A stretch of 40,996 nucleotides of DNA, taken from Alistipes sp. (GTDB lineage: Bacteria > Bacteroidota > Bacteroidia > Bacteroidales > Rikenellaceae). The stretch covers positions 1 to 40,996 of the forward strand of contig JAGBTP010000029.1 in assembly GCA_017631255.1 (NCBI GenBank), written 5' to 3'. Below the pieces are notes generated by a model that worked only from the letters and a program-made list of their open reading frames with translations, had not been told where the DNA came from and did no database searches. The position numbers and the translations under genes are program-made. Below, piece by piece: positions 13,641-22,876 of the stretch. Within the stretch, counting starts at the first letter, position 1, and each line of letters begins with the position of its first letter.

Positions 13641-15069
13641 ATGGGAATGGATTCAAATTAGAGTAAGGAAGTGAGATGTCGAAATCCCAAAGCTCCTGCT
13701 CGCAAATAGTGTACTCGTGCTTCCAAGCAGCTAACTTCCACTTCAATACCTTAAGCTCAACACCATACTCGCCACCGAGATACATACTTGCCGATGTTGC
13801 GAGGTTGATGGTGTCGTTCACAAGTTCGCGTGAAGCAGATACATCCGCAGCGATATGAGGACCGAATGTAATCTTAGGACCTGCGCACTCGTATATCTTA
13901 AGATCTGCAAACACCTCCAAACCTACGACTGCCTCAGCGCTAACCTTCTCAATCTCTACGCCGTAGTCAGTCCAACCTGAAGTTGTATTTGCGTTATAGA
14001 CGCTGTGCCACTTGTCGTTGTTGTAAAGAACACCAAGCTCATAGTCAGTGTGTGATGCGTATGTTGCGCTGAGCTTAGCACCTGCTGAGATGCTTGCCTC
14101 GGCAACAAACTGAAGACCTGCGTCGCAGCTGATAGACACAGGCAAAACACCTACCCAAAAGACTGCGGTAAAGCAGTTGAACTTAGCCAACTCCTCCTCC
14201 TCGTCCAAGCCCTTGAACTTAGCACGAGCCTCGATGCTTGCAGTGGTCTCAAAGTCCAAATCGCCATATACAATACACTCAAATCTGTCGAGCGAGAACC
14301 AACGGGTAGAGAGGTCAACGCGCAAGTGTGAGATAACGCTCATTTTAGACTCTTCGATACCAATGGTGAGGGCCTCCTCGGGCTCTGGTGAGGTGATTGA
14401 GAACTCGCCAAAGTTCCACTTCTGGTTGATAATGCCGAAAGTAGCGTTGCTACGCTCGATATCCTCTGGAGTGTAGTAAATCTTACCACCACGAGTAGGT
14501 ACGGTTGCACCCGCTGGAAGTGTGTCGTTGCAGGTGCCCTCCTCGTCCAGGATGATAATAGCAGGGTGAACAACGCCATCTGCATCGGTATAGCGGTTGT
14601 AGTTATCAACGAGCTTACCGCTACGAGTCATCGCCTGTGGCTGGCTGTGATCGATAAAAATCTTGGTGTCGAGTACGAGCTCAGCATCGCCCAATACATC
14701 GCCAAGATCACCTGGCTTGGTGGTGAGAATCACGCGGTCGCCATCATCCTCTGTGCTAATGACATTACGGATAAATGGTGCGGTGTTGATTGCCTTCCAG
14801 ATGGTGATAGGCACAGGTGTCTCCTCGCTGGCGTTAATCTGGTAGTTCAGTGCGCGCATATAATCCTTTGAGATGCTAATAGTTGTAGTATCTGCCGAGA
14901 TAATCTGCACATCGTCATCATTGTCGAATGTATCGTAGCTAAATACATAGTACTTAGTTGCCTCAGGCTCGTTAGGGTCTATCACAGGGGTATCCTCCTT
15001 CTGGCACGATACGAATATGCTTGATGCGAGCAATGCAATCAGAGCATAGATAAAATTGGGGCGTTTCAT
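13621..15069 (-). CDS. Beta-rich lipoprotein of unknown function, first gene of the operon
   Basis: The protein has 482 residues. A lipoprotein signal peptide ends in FVSC with Cys22. The mature part starts with an acidic, Pro-rich linker (QKEDTPVIDPNEPEATKYYV). The rest is rich in alternating beta-strand patterns with repeated AEA, GAK and GLE segments, notably from about residue 270 to 460. I recognise no domain. The operon's promoter lies about 65 bp upstream, so it is the first and probably most expressed member. An envelope-anchored binding or scaffold partner of the two substrate-binding-type lipoproteins downstream is a reasonable guess, not shown by sequence. Confidence 0.75.
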   Translation of the reverse strand: MKRPNFIYALIALLASSIFVSCQKEDTPVIDPNEPEATKYYVFSYDTFDNDDDVQIISADTTTISISKDYMRALNYQINASEETPVPITIWKAINTAPFIRNVISTEDDGDRVILTTKPGDLGDVLGDAELVLDTKIFIDHSQPQAMTRSGKLVDNYNRYTDADGVVHPAIIILDEEGTCNDTLPAGATVPTRGGKIYYTPEDIERSNATFGIINQKWNFGEFSITSPEPEEALTIGIEESKMSVISHLRVDLSTRWFSLDRFECIVYGDLDFETTASIEARAKFKGLDEEEELAKFNCFTAVFWVGVLPVSISCDAGLQFVAEASISAGAKLSATYASHTDYELGVLYNNDKWHSVYNANTTSGWTDYGVEIEKVSAEAVVGLEVFADLKIYECAGPKITFGPHIAADVSASRELVNDTINLATSASMYLGGEYGVELKVLKWKLAAWKHEYTICEQELWDFDISLPYSNLNPFPFGNKRY

Positions 15070-15133
15070 AATTTGTAAGTAATAAGTATTAATTGTTGTG
15101 TATCTTGCTTACATAAGCATAGTAAACAATGTA

Positions 15134-15164
15134 CAAATATAATCTTTATTTACCAATAATCAAA
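15134..15164 (-). promoter_or_regulatory. Promoter of the three-lipoprotein operon
   Basis: On the minus strand TTTG (15164-15161), a 19-bp spacer and TATATTTG (15141-15134) match the Bacteroidetes consensus exactly. The predicted start, near 15128, leaves a leader of about 60 nt before ATG 15069. Confidence 0.8.
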
Positions 15165-15238
15165 TTTTTAAGCTAAATAATTGGCCTACGCCTTATTGGT
15201 GGCTACAGACCGATACCGCCGATATTGGCATATATATG

Positions 15239-15270
15239 CAAAAAAGAGAAGCTCTTTCGAACTTCTCTTG
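15239..15270 (-). terminator. Terminator downstream of tRNA-Leu
   Basis: On the minus strand AAGAGAAG (15269-15262) pairs with CTTCTCTT (15251-15244) around a 10-nt loop, followed by TTTTG. It begins three bases after the tRNA 3' end. Confidence 0.75.
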
Positions 15271-15272
15271 AG

Positions 15273-15358
15273 TACTCGGAACCGGGGTCGAACCGGTACG
15301 GGCATTACTGCCCACAGGATTTTAAGTCCGGCGTGTCTACCTATTCCACCATCCGAGC
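15273..15358 (-). tRNA. tRNA-Leu (anticodon TAA)
   Basis: This is an 86-nt minus-strand tRNA. The acceptor 5' strand GCTCGGA (from 15358) pairs with TCCGAGT before a discriminator A, with G-U at the first pair. The D-arm contains TGGTGGAATAGGTAGACACG, the anticodon stem-loop CGGACTTAAAATCCTG has anticodon TAA, a long variable arm (GGGCAGTAATGCCC) marks a class-II tRNA, and the T-arm has GGTTCGACCCC. CCA is not encoded. It has its own promoter and terminator. Confidence 0.93.
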
Positions 15359-15380
15359 CCTAAGCCTTTGTAAGGCGTCG

Positions 15381-15410
15381 CAAATTTACTACTTTTATTT
15401 CATTCTGCAA
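15381..15410 (-). promoter_or_regulatory. Promoter of tRNA-Leu
   Basis: On the minus strand TTG (15410-15408), a 19-bp spacer and TAAATTTG (15388-15381) match the consensus. The predicted start, near 15375, is 17 nt before the mature tRNA. Confidence 0.75.
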
Positions 15411-15443
15411 ATTTTACGCTGAAAAAGTGGTACAACCACCCGC

Positions 15444-15923
15444 TTACTGCGCAATGAGAAGCACTACGGCAGTTGTTGACACACCCTCCTCACGCCCCTC
15501 AAATCCGAGGTGTTCGGTGGTTGTGGCCTTGACAGATACGCGATCAATGGCTATACCAACCACCTCGGAAAGGCGTACTCGCATCGCGTCAATGTGTGGG
15601 CGTAGCTTGGGTCGCTGCATAGCGATGGTGCAGTCTATATTGCTAACATCGTAGCCTTTATAGCGAACCAACTCAATGACCTCTTTAAGTAGAAGTGTAG
15701 AGTCGATACCCTTGTACTTGGCATCGCTATCGGGGAAGAGCTTGCCAATATCGCCAAGTGCCAATGCACCCAACATCGCATCGCATATGGCGTGTATTGC
15801 CACATCGCCGTCAGAGTGCGCAACACAACCCTTGGTATGTGGTACCTCGATGCCGCAAAGCACTAGGCGCAGCCCATCGGCCAGGGCGTGAACATCGTAT
15901 CCGCAACCTATTCTAATATCCAT
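15444..15923 (-). CDS. ispF: 2-C-methyl-D-erythritol 2,4-cyclodiphosphate synthase
   Basis: The protein has 159 residues, the normal length for the family. It cyclises CDP-methylerythritol 2-phosphate to the 2,4-cyclodiphosphate in the non-mevalonate isoprenoid pathway in the cytoplasm. The metal-binding DVH (Asp10, His12) is in IRIGCGYDVHAL. AHSDGDVAIHAICDA and GDIGKLFPDSD follow, and the C-terminal TTTEHLGFEGREEGV contains the substrate-binding Thr and Glu. It lies 33 bp downstream of addA on the same strand and probably shares its transcript. The usual partner ispD is not adjacent. Confidence 0.96.
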   Translation of the reverse strand: MDIRIGCGYDVHALADGLRLVLCGIEVPHTKGCVAHSDGDVAIHAICDAMLGALALGDIGKLFPDSDAKYKGIDSTLLLKEVIELVRYKGYDVSNIDCTIAMQRPKLRPHIDAMRVRLSEVVGIAIDRVSVKATTTEHLGFEGREEGVSTTAVVLLIAQ

Positions 15924-15956
15924 AATCGTAAGTTTTTCTATATTATTAAACCTCTG

Positions 15957-18900
15957 TTACTCCACGCGCTCCAGCGCACCAAGGGCGATATACCATACAT
16001 AGCCCTCAATCTGGTCGTACCTGCCCATCTTGCCAAGCAGCGACATATATTCAGCCATCTGCTTGCTATACTGCGAGCTGCGATTCTCGCCGAATTTGTA
16101 GTCGACGATGACGGCGCGCTTGTCCTTAATCATAACTCTATCGGGGCGGCGAGTATCTTCGCCAGCGATAATCTCAGCCTCGCACTTAATCTCGTCCCAC
16201 GAACCATTGAACCACTCACTTACGGTGGGGTTTGCAAGCATCTGGCCAATCTGACCCTTTAGCTTTGTCGCCTCCTCAGCATCAATCATGCAGTCGAGGG
16301 TCATATGCTCGATGGCACGGAGTAGGTCGCTTTCGGTGTGCGCCCTTTCGAAAATGCGATGTAGTCGAATACCGTTGCTAAGCGACTTATTGTCAGTGTG
16401 GACGCCCTCGTCGATATGGCGCTGTGCGGGGTAGCGCACCTTGATTTTCGCCTCCCTCGAGATGTAGTCCTTTATTACTCGTTCCTCGACCTGACCATTG
16501 TCTGCCGATGCCTTGGCCTCCGTTGGTTCGCCGTAGCTGTATGTGACAACCATCTTCTTGCCCTCCTGCTCTGTGGTTATCGGCTCTGTGCATATGTGTG
16601 GCACCGCATTGAGAAGCAGTGGGGCGGTGTTGCTGATCTTCTCGCTCTGCTCCTTGGCGTTGATGCTGCTTGGTACGAACATATAGAGTTCGCGCGCAGC
16701 ACGCGTAACGGCAACATAGAGGAGGTTGACGCCGTCAACATGGTTCATAACCAGCTCACGGTAGTACTCTTCGGCAAAGGCAGAGTTCTCCATCGAGCTG
16801 CCAAATATTACGGGGAAGTCACCAATCTCGGTAGCATCGCCGCTATTCTCTGCCGCCGATGCCCATACAATAGGGTGTAGCGATGCGCGAGGCGACATAT
16901 CCCAGCGTGCGTAGGGGATGATGACCACATCGCGCTCAAGACCTTTGGCCTTGTGGATGGTGGTAATCTCGATGGTATTGTCGCTCATCTCCACTGATAT
17001 GGTGGCGTTCTTGCCTCGCTCGTTCCACCACTCGAGGAAGTGGTTGATGTCGGCAATGCGTGAGGTGGTGAACGATATCACCTGCTCGTGCATAGCCTGC
17101 AAATATGCGATGCTATCGGTGCGCTCTGAGAGGTTGTAACGCGATATAATCGCCTCAAACGCCTCCATAGGCGATAGGTAGCATATGTGGTTGAGAAATG
17201 CCTGCTCCTCGTCGGTTAGCTCGTGGTCGAGGCTATTGCCCAAGTAGTGATTGTAGATGCCTCGCTCGATGTCGCTCTTCGTTGACGATACCGCAAGTCG
17301 CAACACTGCGATGATGAAGTCGGCAATCTCGCAACCATCGAGGGTGAGGGAGTCGGAGGTGAGGATGTTAAAGCTATCCTCTTCTTGCGATGTAAAGTGC
17401 TCCTTCTTGTATGCAAAGAGCGCATCGGCAACCTTGCGTGCATCGGTGGCATTGCGCACAAGGATGAGCATATCGCGATAGTTGTAATTGCGCTTTCTTG
17501 CGTTTTCTATGGCCGCAATGAAGGGGGAATCGATGAGTTTACTATCGTAGAACGACACCTCGACATAACCCTTATCGTCGCTCTTAATCGCCGCCTCCTG
17601 ACTATGATTCGTGTAGGCACGACGCATAATATCGTGGAGTGCAGTGTGGGTTTTAGAACTAATTTTACCCCTCTCAAGTGCGGTGCTCAAGTGACCATTG
17701 AGGTAGTCGCTATCTGTGTCTACCACGCGCTCAATGAGCTTATTGTTGAACTCGACGATGTTGGGCAGACTGCGGAAGTTTTGCTTGAGGCGTATCACCT
17801 CGGTGTTCTCCTCGCCAAGGTCCGCGATGGCGTCGCTATTCAGGAGTCGCCAATCGCCACCTCGCCAACGATAAATCGACTGTTTGATGTCGCCCACAAT
17901 GAACACAGATGCCTTCTCGTTCGATGCCAGCGCCTCACGCAGCAGTGGCAACATATTGCGCCACTCGCGCACCGAGGTGTCCTGGAATTCGTCAATCATA
18001 TAGTGGTCGTAGCGGTTGCCCACTTTCTCGTAGATGAATGGGGCATTGCTATCGTTGATAAACTCTGAGAGGATGTCCTTGGTCTCGCTCAGAATCATAA
18101 TATTCTCCTCGTCGCAGATGGTGTCGATGTTGCCCTGAAGGTCGGCAAGGAGCGCGAAACTGCGGTAGTTGTCTCGAATGAGGTCGGTGGTGTTGATATG
18201 CTCGATGTTATCGGTATAGAGTTGGCATATCTCTGAAAGTATCGGTTGAAGCTCCTCCGCTGTTGTCACAACATTGCCACTCGCACCCTTCTTGTACCAC
18301 TCGTTTACGCTCTCAGCTGCCTTTAGCATCTTTGCAGTGGGCATCTTAAGCTCGCCACCGGCGTAGGCATAGAACGAGAAAACAAAGCTGCGTGTACCAC
18401 CATTGAAATCGCTGGCGGTAAGGCCATTGCGCTCTATTATAGCGATGGCATTGCTGGCTAACTCCTTGATTCTCTGCTTACACTTGTTGCTAACCTCAAT
18501 CATCTGATTAACAACTGCGTGCAGCCTATCTTTGGTGATTGTACTCTTCATTCGCTTGGCGGCGTTCTCCTTGAAGAGCTCTTTGCCGAGTGTACATAGA
18601 TCCTTGCGCATATCCCAGCGAGCACCGTCACCGAGGCGCTCCTCGGCAAACTGCACGAGCCAATCTCGGATATCCTGATTCTTGGCAATGCTCTCAACGA
18701 GGATATCGGCACTGCGCTCCAGAAGTAGCGAGGTGTCGAGCTCAATGTTGTAATTGAGGTCGAGGCCTAACTCCTTGATGAAGGCGCGCAGGATGCGCTG
18801 GAAGAAGCGGTCGATGGTAAGCACGCTGAAGCGCGAGAAGTCGTGCAAAATCTTGGTGCGGGCAGTTAGAGCACGCTCACGAGCACGCTCCTCGCTGATG

Positions 18901-19133
18901 CCGAGCGTCGAACATATGCTCTCGACATATGGGCTCTTAGCTCCTGATGCAAGGAGGTGTATCTCGCGCAGTATTCGAGACTTCATCTCCTCGGTGGCCT
19001 TGTTTGTGAAGGTCACAGCGAGGATGTTGCGATAACGCTCAGGACGCTCGATAATATCGCATATATATTTGAGGGCCAGCTGGTAGGTCTTACCCGAACC
19101 AGCACTTGCACTTAGTATTTTGGCACGCTTCAT
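15957..19133 (-). CDS. addA: AddA-type helicase-nuclease (UvrD/RecB family)
   Basis: The protein has 1058 residues from ATG 19133, which overlaps the stop of addB as ATGA. The upstream in-frame start at 19142 is less likely. Together with AddB it resects double-strand breaks for recombination. Visible motifs are Walker A at residues 9-16 (ASAGSGKT), LAVTFTNKATEEM, motif II YMIDEFQDTS, GDIKQSIYRWRGGD, LKQNFRS, TIHKAKGLERDVVIIPY, and motif VI LYVAVTRAARELY. The C-terminal 120 residues hold a RecB-type PD-(D/E)xK nuclease with DRVMIKDKRAVIVDYKFG and the following QMAEY. All catalytic parts appear intact. Confidence 0.92.
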   Translation of the reverse strand: MKRAKILSASAGSGKTYQLALKYICDIIERPERYRNILAVTFTNKATEEMKSRILREIHLLASGAKSPYVESICSTLGISEERARERALTARTKILHDFSRFSVLTIDRFFQRILRAFIKELGLDLNYNIELDTSLLLERSADILVESIAKNQDIRDWLVQFAEERLGDGARWDMRKDLCTLGKELFKENAAKRMKSTITKDRLHAVVNQMIEVSNKCKQRIKELASNAIAIIERNGLTASDFNGGTRSFVFSFYAYAGGELKMPTAKMLKAAESVNEWYKKGASGNVVTTAEELQPILSEICQLYTDNIEHINTTDLIRDNYRSFALLADLQGNIDTICDEENIMILSETKDILSEFINDSNAPFIYEKVGNRYDHYMIDEFQDTSVREWRNMLPLLREALASNEKASVFIVGDIKQSIYRWRGGDWRLLNSDAIADLGEENTEVIRLKQNFRSLPNIVEFNNKLIERVVDTDSDYLNGHLSTALERGKISSKTHTALHDIMRRAYTNHSQEAAIKSDDKGYVEVSFYDSKLIDSPFIAAIENARKRNYNYRDMLILVRNATDARKVADALFAYKKEHFTSQEEDSFNILTSDSLTLDGCEIADFIIAVLRLAVSSTKSDIERGIYNHYLGNSLDHELTDEEQAFLNHICYLSPMEAFEAIISRYNLSERTDSIAYLQAMHEQVISFTTSRIADINHFLEWWNERGKNATISVEMSDNTIEITTIHKAKGLERDVVIIPYARWDMSPRASLHPIVWASAAENSGDATEIGDFPVIFGSSMENSAFAEEYYRELVMNHVDGVNLLYVAVTRAARELYMFVPSSINAKEQSEKISNTAPLLLNAVPHICTEPITTEQEGKKMVVTYSYGEPTEAKASADNGQVEERVIKDYISREAKIKVRYPAQRHIDEGVHTDNKSLSNGIRLHRIFERAHTESDLLRAIEHMTLDCMIDAEEATKLKGQIGQMLANPTVSEWFNGSWDEIKCEAEIIAGEDTRRPDRVMIKDKRAVIVDYKFGENRSSQYSKQMAEYMSLLGKMGRYDQIEGYVWYIALGALERVE

Positions 19134-22012
19134 CGTCGGCAAATCTTTTTATAGTCACAATATTTACACGGATCATCGTTCTCATTCTCTGCCTTTGCAA
19201 CCTGAGTAAATGGAATTGATGTGTCGAAGAGCTCGGTTAGTGTCTTGTTGAGCTCTGCCTCAAACTCTGTCATCACCTCGCTGTAAAATGCAATCTCGCA
19301 ATCCCTGCTCGTATCGCGCAGTAGTGGTGAGTAATCCTCCGAAAGCATCTTCGAGGCGAAGTACAATGACGGCTTGACATCTACGCTATGCTTGCGGCGC
19401 AGTAGCATCGAGTAGAGCAGTGTCTGGAAGATGTTTGATATTCGCTCCTTGGGCTTACCGTTGAAGAGGGTGGCGATGCCGTTGTACTCCAAGTGTTCCT
19501 TGTTGCCACTCTTGTAGTCGATAACTTGCAGCGAGCCATCTGCGAGGCGGTCGATTCTGTCGGCACGACCAGATATGTTGACGCATATACCGTTGTCGAG
19601 AGGGTAGCTGTCCTCCACCTTATCCTCGAGGCCTTCAATCGTATAACCTTCGTGTGCAAGGTCGTAGCGCAGGATGCCCGATATGATGTATTTCACGATG
19701 ACATCGCGCACAAGAATGGTGTCGCCCGAAAAGTCTGCCTCGGTTGTTGCATTGTCACCATTAAGTAGCTTGCTAATGGTTGTGCTTACCTCTCGCTCTA
19801 TGAGCTCTTTATTAAGAAGTGTCTTAATCTTTGCGTGAGGTTTATCTTGACCCTTAATATCGGTGTAGAGTCGCTCCATAGTCTCGTGCAAGATGTTACC
19901 GAAGGTCAGGGCATCGATGGTATCCTCAATCTCATCGGGAGTCTTGATCTTAGCTATGGATGCGAGGTAGAACTTCATTGGGCACTCGATGTATCTAAAG
20001 AGTGCCGTTGGCGAGAGGCTATATCCACTATTAGGCGTTATATATCTCTTAAGCGCAGCCTCGACCTCCTGGCTCTTCTCGATAACAATCTGCGGAGTCT
20101 CGCTCACACCAAGGTCGACGCCTATTGCGCGTCGTGAGATGGTGTATGGCGACTCGTACTCGAGCTGATAGATGTAGCGACTACGCTCACCCGTACTCTT
20201 CTCGTCTGCCTTTGAGCAGTAGAGCATCTCGATGCGCTCGGCACGCTGTACGAGGCGGTAGAAGTAGTATGCGTACATCGCCTCGTGCTGCTCAGGTGTC
20301 GGCAAACCGTATGCTAAGCGCAAGCCGTATGGTATGAACGATGGCTGCTCGGTGCGGTCACCTGGGAATGTGGCATCGGTCATCGAGAGGATGATAACAT
20401 TCTTGAAGTCGATGTTACGCGTCTCGAGGATACCCATAATCTGTATTCCCTCGATAGGCTCACCCTCGAAAGGTATACTCTGCGTCTGCAAATGGCGGCG
20501 CAGCAGCGATACGAACACATTGATTGATGGGGCAAGAGGCTTGCTTGACTCCTCCTCAATGATGCTGCAACTCTTAATAGATAGCTCCGTCTTGTGTACC
20601 TCGTCGATGGTGATGCGTAGGTATTCGCGCTGAACAGTGTTGGTGGTGTCGAGTGTAGAGTATAGTTTCGTCAGCGCCTCGATGATATAACGAGAGAGTG
20701 AGCTCCAGTCGTCGCACTTGGCACCAAAAATGGCACTTAAAACCTCATTCTCAGCAAATAGCTTGGCGTCTACCGATATTATCTTGTTACTCACGATGTG
20801 TGCTGCAAGTTCAGTTGGCGCATCACCGCAACAATCAATAATATAGGGGTGTGACAACAAGCCTGTAACATCGGCGTGGTAGTAGAGTGTACTCTCCTCC
20901 TTGGTGCGACTATGCGTTTGCAGTGCGATTAATCGCTCGAGGAGTGAGTATGCAAGTGTCGTCTTGAGGGGATAACCCATAGTGACATTGACACTACCCA
21001 CCGACTCCGGGAGTGAGTGGAGTAGTGGGATGAGCAGGTTTTCATCTGTGAGCACTATTGCCGTACGCTTGTCGAGCTCCTCCTTTGGGAGTGAGTTGAT
21101 AATCTCGGCAATATGCTTGACTTGCACGATATTTGACACGCACGCTGTGGTGCGGAACTCCTTATTCATATTTAAGAAGTTGTCGTGCGAGATGTCGTGC
21201 GTAGCTGGGTGGCGGGCAATGTTATGCCTAAGGAAGTGACCCGCCTCGTGACTATCATCCTTTACATAGTAGTTGTCGTAGTCCCAATAGAACTCCGCTC
21301 CGTTGTCTCTGCTGGCGATATACTTGAAAAGTATCTCCTCGCTCTTAGTAAGTGCGTTGAAGCCAGCAAGTACATAGCGACGGTTGTCCAAGCCGATGTC
21401 CTCACCTCGCTCGATGCGCTCTGCCGTGGTGCGGTAAATGAGTCCAGGGTAGGCGATGCCCAATTCGATGAGTCGCTCACGATACTCCTTGTAAATCTTG
21501 GGTAGCGAGCGCCATACCTTGAGGAAAAATTGCTTCTGCTTGCTGAGCGATGCCTCGGGGCCTATGCTGTTCCAGAAACTGAGGAGAATCTTCTCCTGCT
21601 CAGGCGTCAGGTACGACACATCGGACTCAATCTCCTTGATGTCGGTGATGTTGCGAAGTAGCTGGTCGGCATCCACGAGATACTTATCTATCATATCGAA
21701 ATCGTTGATGAGCATATCGCCCCAGAAGTAAAACCTGTCGAATGTCTCCGATGGGTGGTACTTGTGGTATATGCTAAATAGCTCGCTTATGAGGCGAATT
21801 TTCTCGCCTCGCTTAAGACCTGCACCTCGCTCCATAAGCTCGTCGATGGTAGACCACGCTGGCTGCCATATAGGTGTGTCAACGAAGCTCGCTATCGCCT
21901 CGTTGAAGAATGTTCGCGCACGCAGTGATGGAAACATCACCACAAGATGCGAGAGGTCATTGGAATAGTGTTTTAGGAGTGTTTGGGCAACCTCCTGTAA
22001 AAACGATTTCAT
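19130..22012 (-). CDS. addB: AddB-type nuclease subunit with Fe-S cysteines
   Basis: The protein has 960 residues. The N-terminal two thirds is a degenerate helicase-like scaffold of AddB/RecC type (VVMFPSLRARTFFNEA at the start in place of a Walker A). The middle has IQIMGILETRNIDFKNVIIL, the usual AddB element. The C-terminal nuclease (about 690-960) has SPTALFRYIECPMKFYL, the GNILHETME helix, GRADRIDRL and QVIDYKSG with catalytic Asp-x-Lys. Cys in ECPMK and three Cys in DPCKYCDYKKICRR are placed as in AddB proteins that bind a 4Fe-4S cluster. It is the partner of AddA, with a 4-bp stop-start overlap. Confidence 0.9.
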   Translation of the reverse strand: MKSFLQEVAQTLLKHYSNDLSHLVVMFPSLRARTFFNEAIASFVDTPIWQPAWSTIDELMERGAGLKRGEKIRLISELFSIYHKYHPSETFDRFYFWGDMLINDFDMIDKYLVDADQLLRNITDIKEIESDVSYLTPEQEKILLSFWNSIGPEASLSKQKQFFLKVWRSLPKIYKEYRERLIELGIAYPGLIYRTTAERIERGEDIGLDNRRYVLAGFNALTKSEEILFKYIASRDNGAEFYWDYDNYYVKDDSHEAGHFLRHNIARHPATHDISHDNFLNMNKEFRTTACVSNIVQVKHIAEIINSLPKEELDKRTAIVLTDENLLIPLLHSLPESVGSVNVTMGYPLKTTLAYSLLERLIALQTHSRTKEESTLYYHADVTGLLSHPYIIDCCGDAPTELAAHIVSNKIISVDAKLFAENEVLSAIFGAKCDDWSSLSRYIIEALTKLYSTLDTTNTVQREYLRITIDEVHKTELSIKSCSIIEEESSKPLAPSINVFVSLLRRHLQTQSIPFEGEPIEGIQIMGILETRNIDFKNVIILSMTDATFPGDRTEQPSFIPYGLRLAYGLPTPEQHEAMYAYYFYRLVQRAERIEMLYCSKADEKSTGERSRYIYQLEYESPYTISRRAIGVDLGVSETPQIVIEKSQEVEAALKRYITPNSGYSLSPTALFRYIECPMKFYLASIAKIKTPDEIEDTIDALTFGNILHETMERLYTDIKGQDKPHAKIKTLLNKELIEREVSTTISKLLNGDNATTEADFSGDTILVRDVIVKYIISGILRYDLAHEGYTIEGLEDKVEDSYPLDNGICVNISGRADRIDRLADGSLQVIDYKSGNKEHLEYNGIATLFNGKPKERISNIFQTLLYSMLLRRKHSVDVKPSLYFASKMLSEDYSPLLRDTSRDCEIAFYSEVMTEFEAELNKTLTELFDTSIPFTQVAKAENENDDPCKYCDYKKICRR

Positions 22013-22032
22013 TCGAATATGTTAATGATAGT

Positions 22033-22752
22033 TTATAGACGCTGAATTTCGCCGCCAAAAAGAGTCACCTCGCTGCGCAGAATGACGGGCTGCGTGTGGT
22101 AGTATATCTTGCCGCCCGTAGCCGTCTTGACCTCCAAACGCTCCACAGCATCCACCTTAACGATAGCATTGTGTGATGCCTCTGAACGGGTGGCTATGGT
22201 CTCAAGGTTGCTGGCGTCATACTCAGCGGTAGATATTTCGGCGCTCTGGTAGTGTGTGGTACCCGATAGCTTTATGCGGCTCTTGCCTGATGCAAATACC
22301 ATCAAGTCAAGCACTTCTACCTCTGCTGCAAAGTTGGCATCGTTCGACACGATGATATCAAGGAGCTGCGATGTGAGCACACCGTCGACGGTAACATTTG
22401 CCTTTGATATGTTGATGTCAGTAAGTTCTGAGAAGAATACCTGTACCTCGGTGATGCTCAAACGCTTAGGATCGTTGCGCTCCGAAATCTTGAGTGTATT
22501 CGTCCTGTTGTCTACCTCGGCTGTAAACTTCGATGTATAGACGCCCTTGGTGTCGTAGATGATATAGGGGGCCTCATCGCTGCCTATTTTGGTGAGTGTC
22601 AGGATAATAGGCGCGTCGACATCTATGGCACTGAAACTCGATAGGAACTCCTTAATAGGTCTGCTCTCCACAATTTCAGTTGTGGCGGGTTCCTGTGCAA
22701 CGAGCTGGAGTGTGCTGCATATAGCGAATATTCCGAGTAAAAGCCTTCTCAT
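22033..22752 (-). CDS. GIN-domain (DUF2807) secreted protein
   Basis: The protein has 239 residues with a signal peptide (LLLGIFAICSTLQLVAQ). The mature part has FSAIDVDAPIILTLTKIG, the typical opening of the Bacteroidetes auto-transporter adhesin head GIN domain (F-x-x-I-x-V-x-x-x-x-x-V/I). It continues as a beta-helix-like repeat with paired strands (VTVDGVLTSQLLDIIVSND, VFASGKSRIKLSG). It probably faces the periplasm or the cell surface, and its molecular role is not established. It is 20 bp upstream of addB on the same strand and may be the first gene of that transcript. Confidence 0.8.
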   Translation of the reverse strand: MRRLLLGIFAICSTLQLVAQEPATTEIVESRPIKEFLSSFSAIDVDAPIILTLTKIGSDEAPYIIYDTKGVYTSKFTAEVDNRTNTLKISERNDPKRLSITEVQVFFSELTDINISKANVTVDGVLTSQLLDIIVSNDANFAAEVEVLDLMVFASGKSRIKLSGTTHYQSAEISTAEYDASNLETIATRSEASHNAIVKVDAVERLEVKTATGGKIYYHTQPVILRSEVTLFGGEIQRL

Positions 22753-22791
22753 ACGACAATATTTATGAGGTTTCGAAGGATAAAAATAAAG

Positions 22792-22826
22792 AAAAAATCC
22801 GAGATTACCAAATATAATCCGGATTT
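22792..22826 (-). terminator. Terminator after the HAD-phosphatase gene
   Basis: On the minus strand AAATCCG (22826-22820) pairs with CGGATTT (22801-22795), and the T-run continues beyond. The loop is rather long at 18 nt. It separates the M23/HAD genes from the GIN/addB/addA/ispF genes. Confidence 0.5.
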
Positions 22827-22876
22827 GTTCTGTTTTTTATATTGCAGCCTAGGTGTAAAACAATTGATATAAAGCC

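Noticed and set aside
15273..15358. tRNA-Leu as an integration site for the accessory region
   Set aside because: No repeat of the tRNA 3' end was seen elsewhere in the window, and the recombinase is over 10 kb away. The lipoprotein operon next to it has no mobility gene.
17385..18068. 227-codon plus-strand frame antisense to addA
   Set aside because: It is a shadow of a conserved helicase gene, composed of low-complexity Val/Leu/His-rich sequence without start signals.
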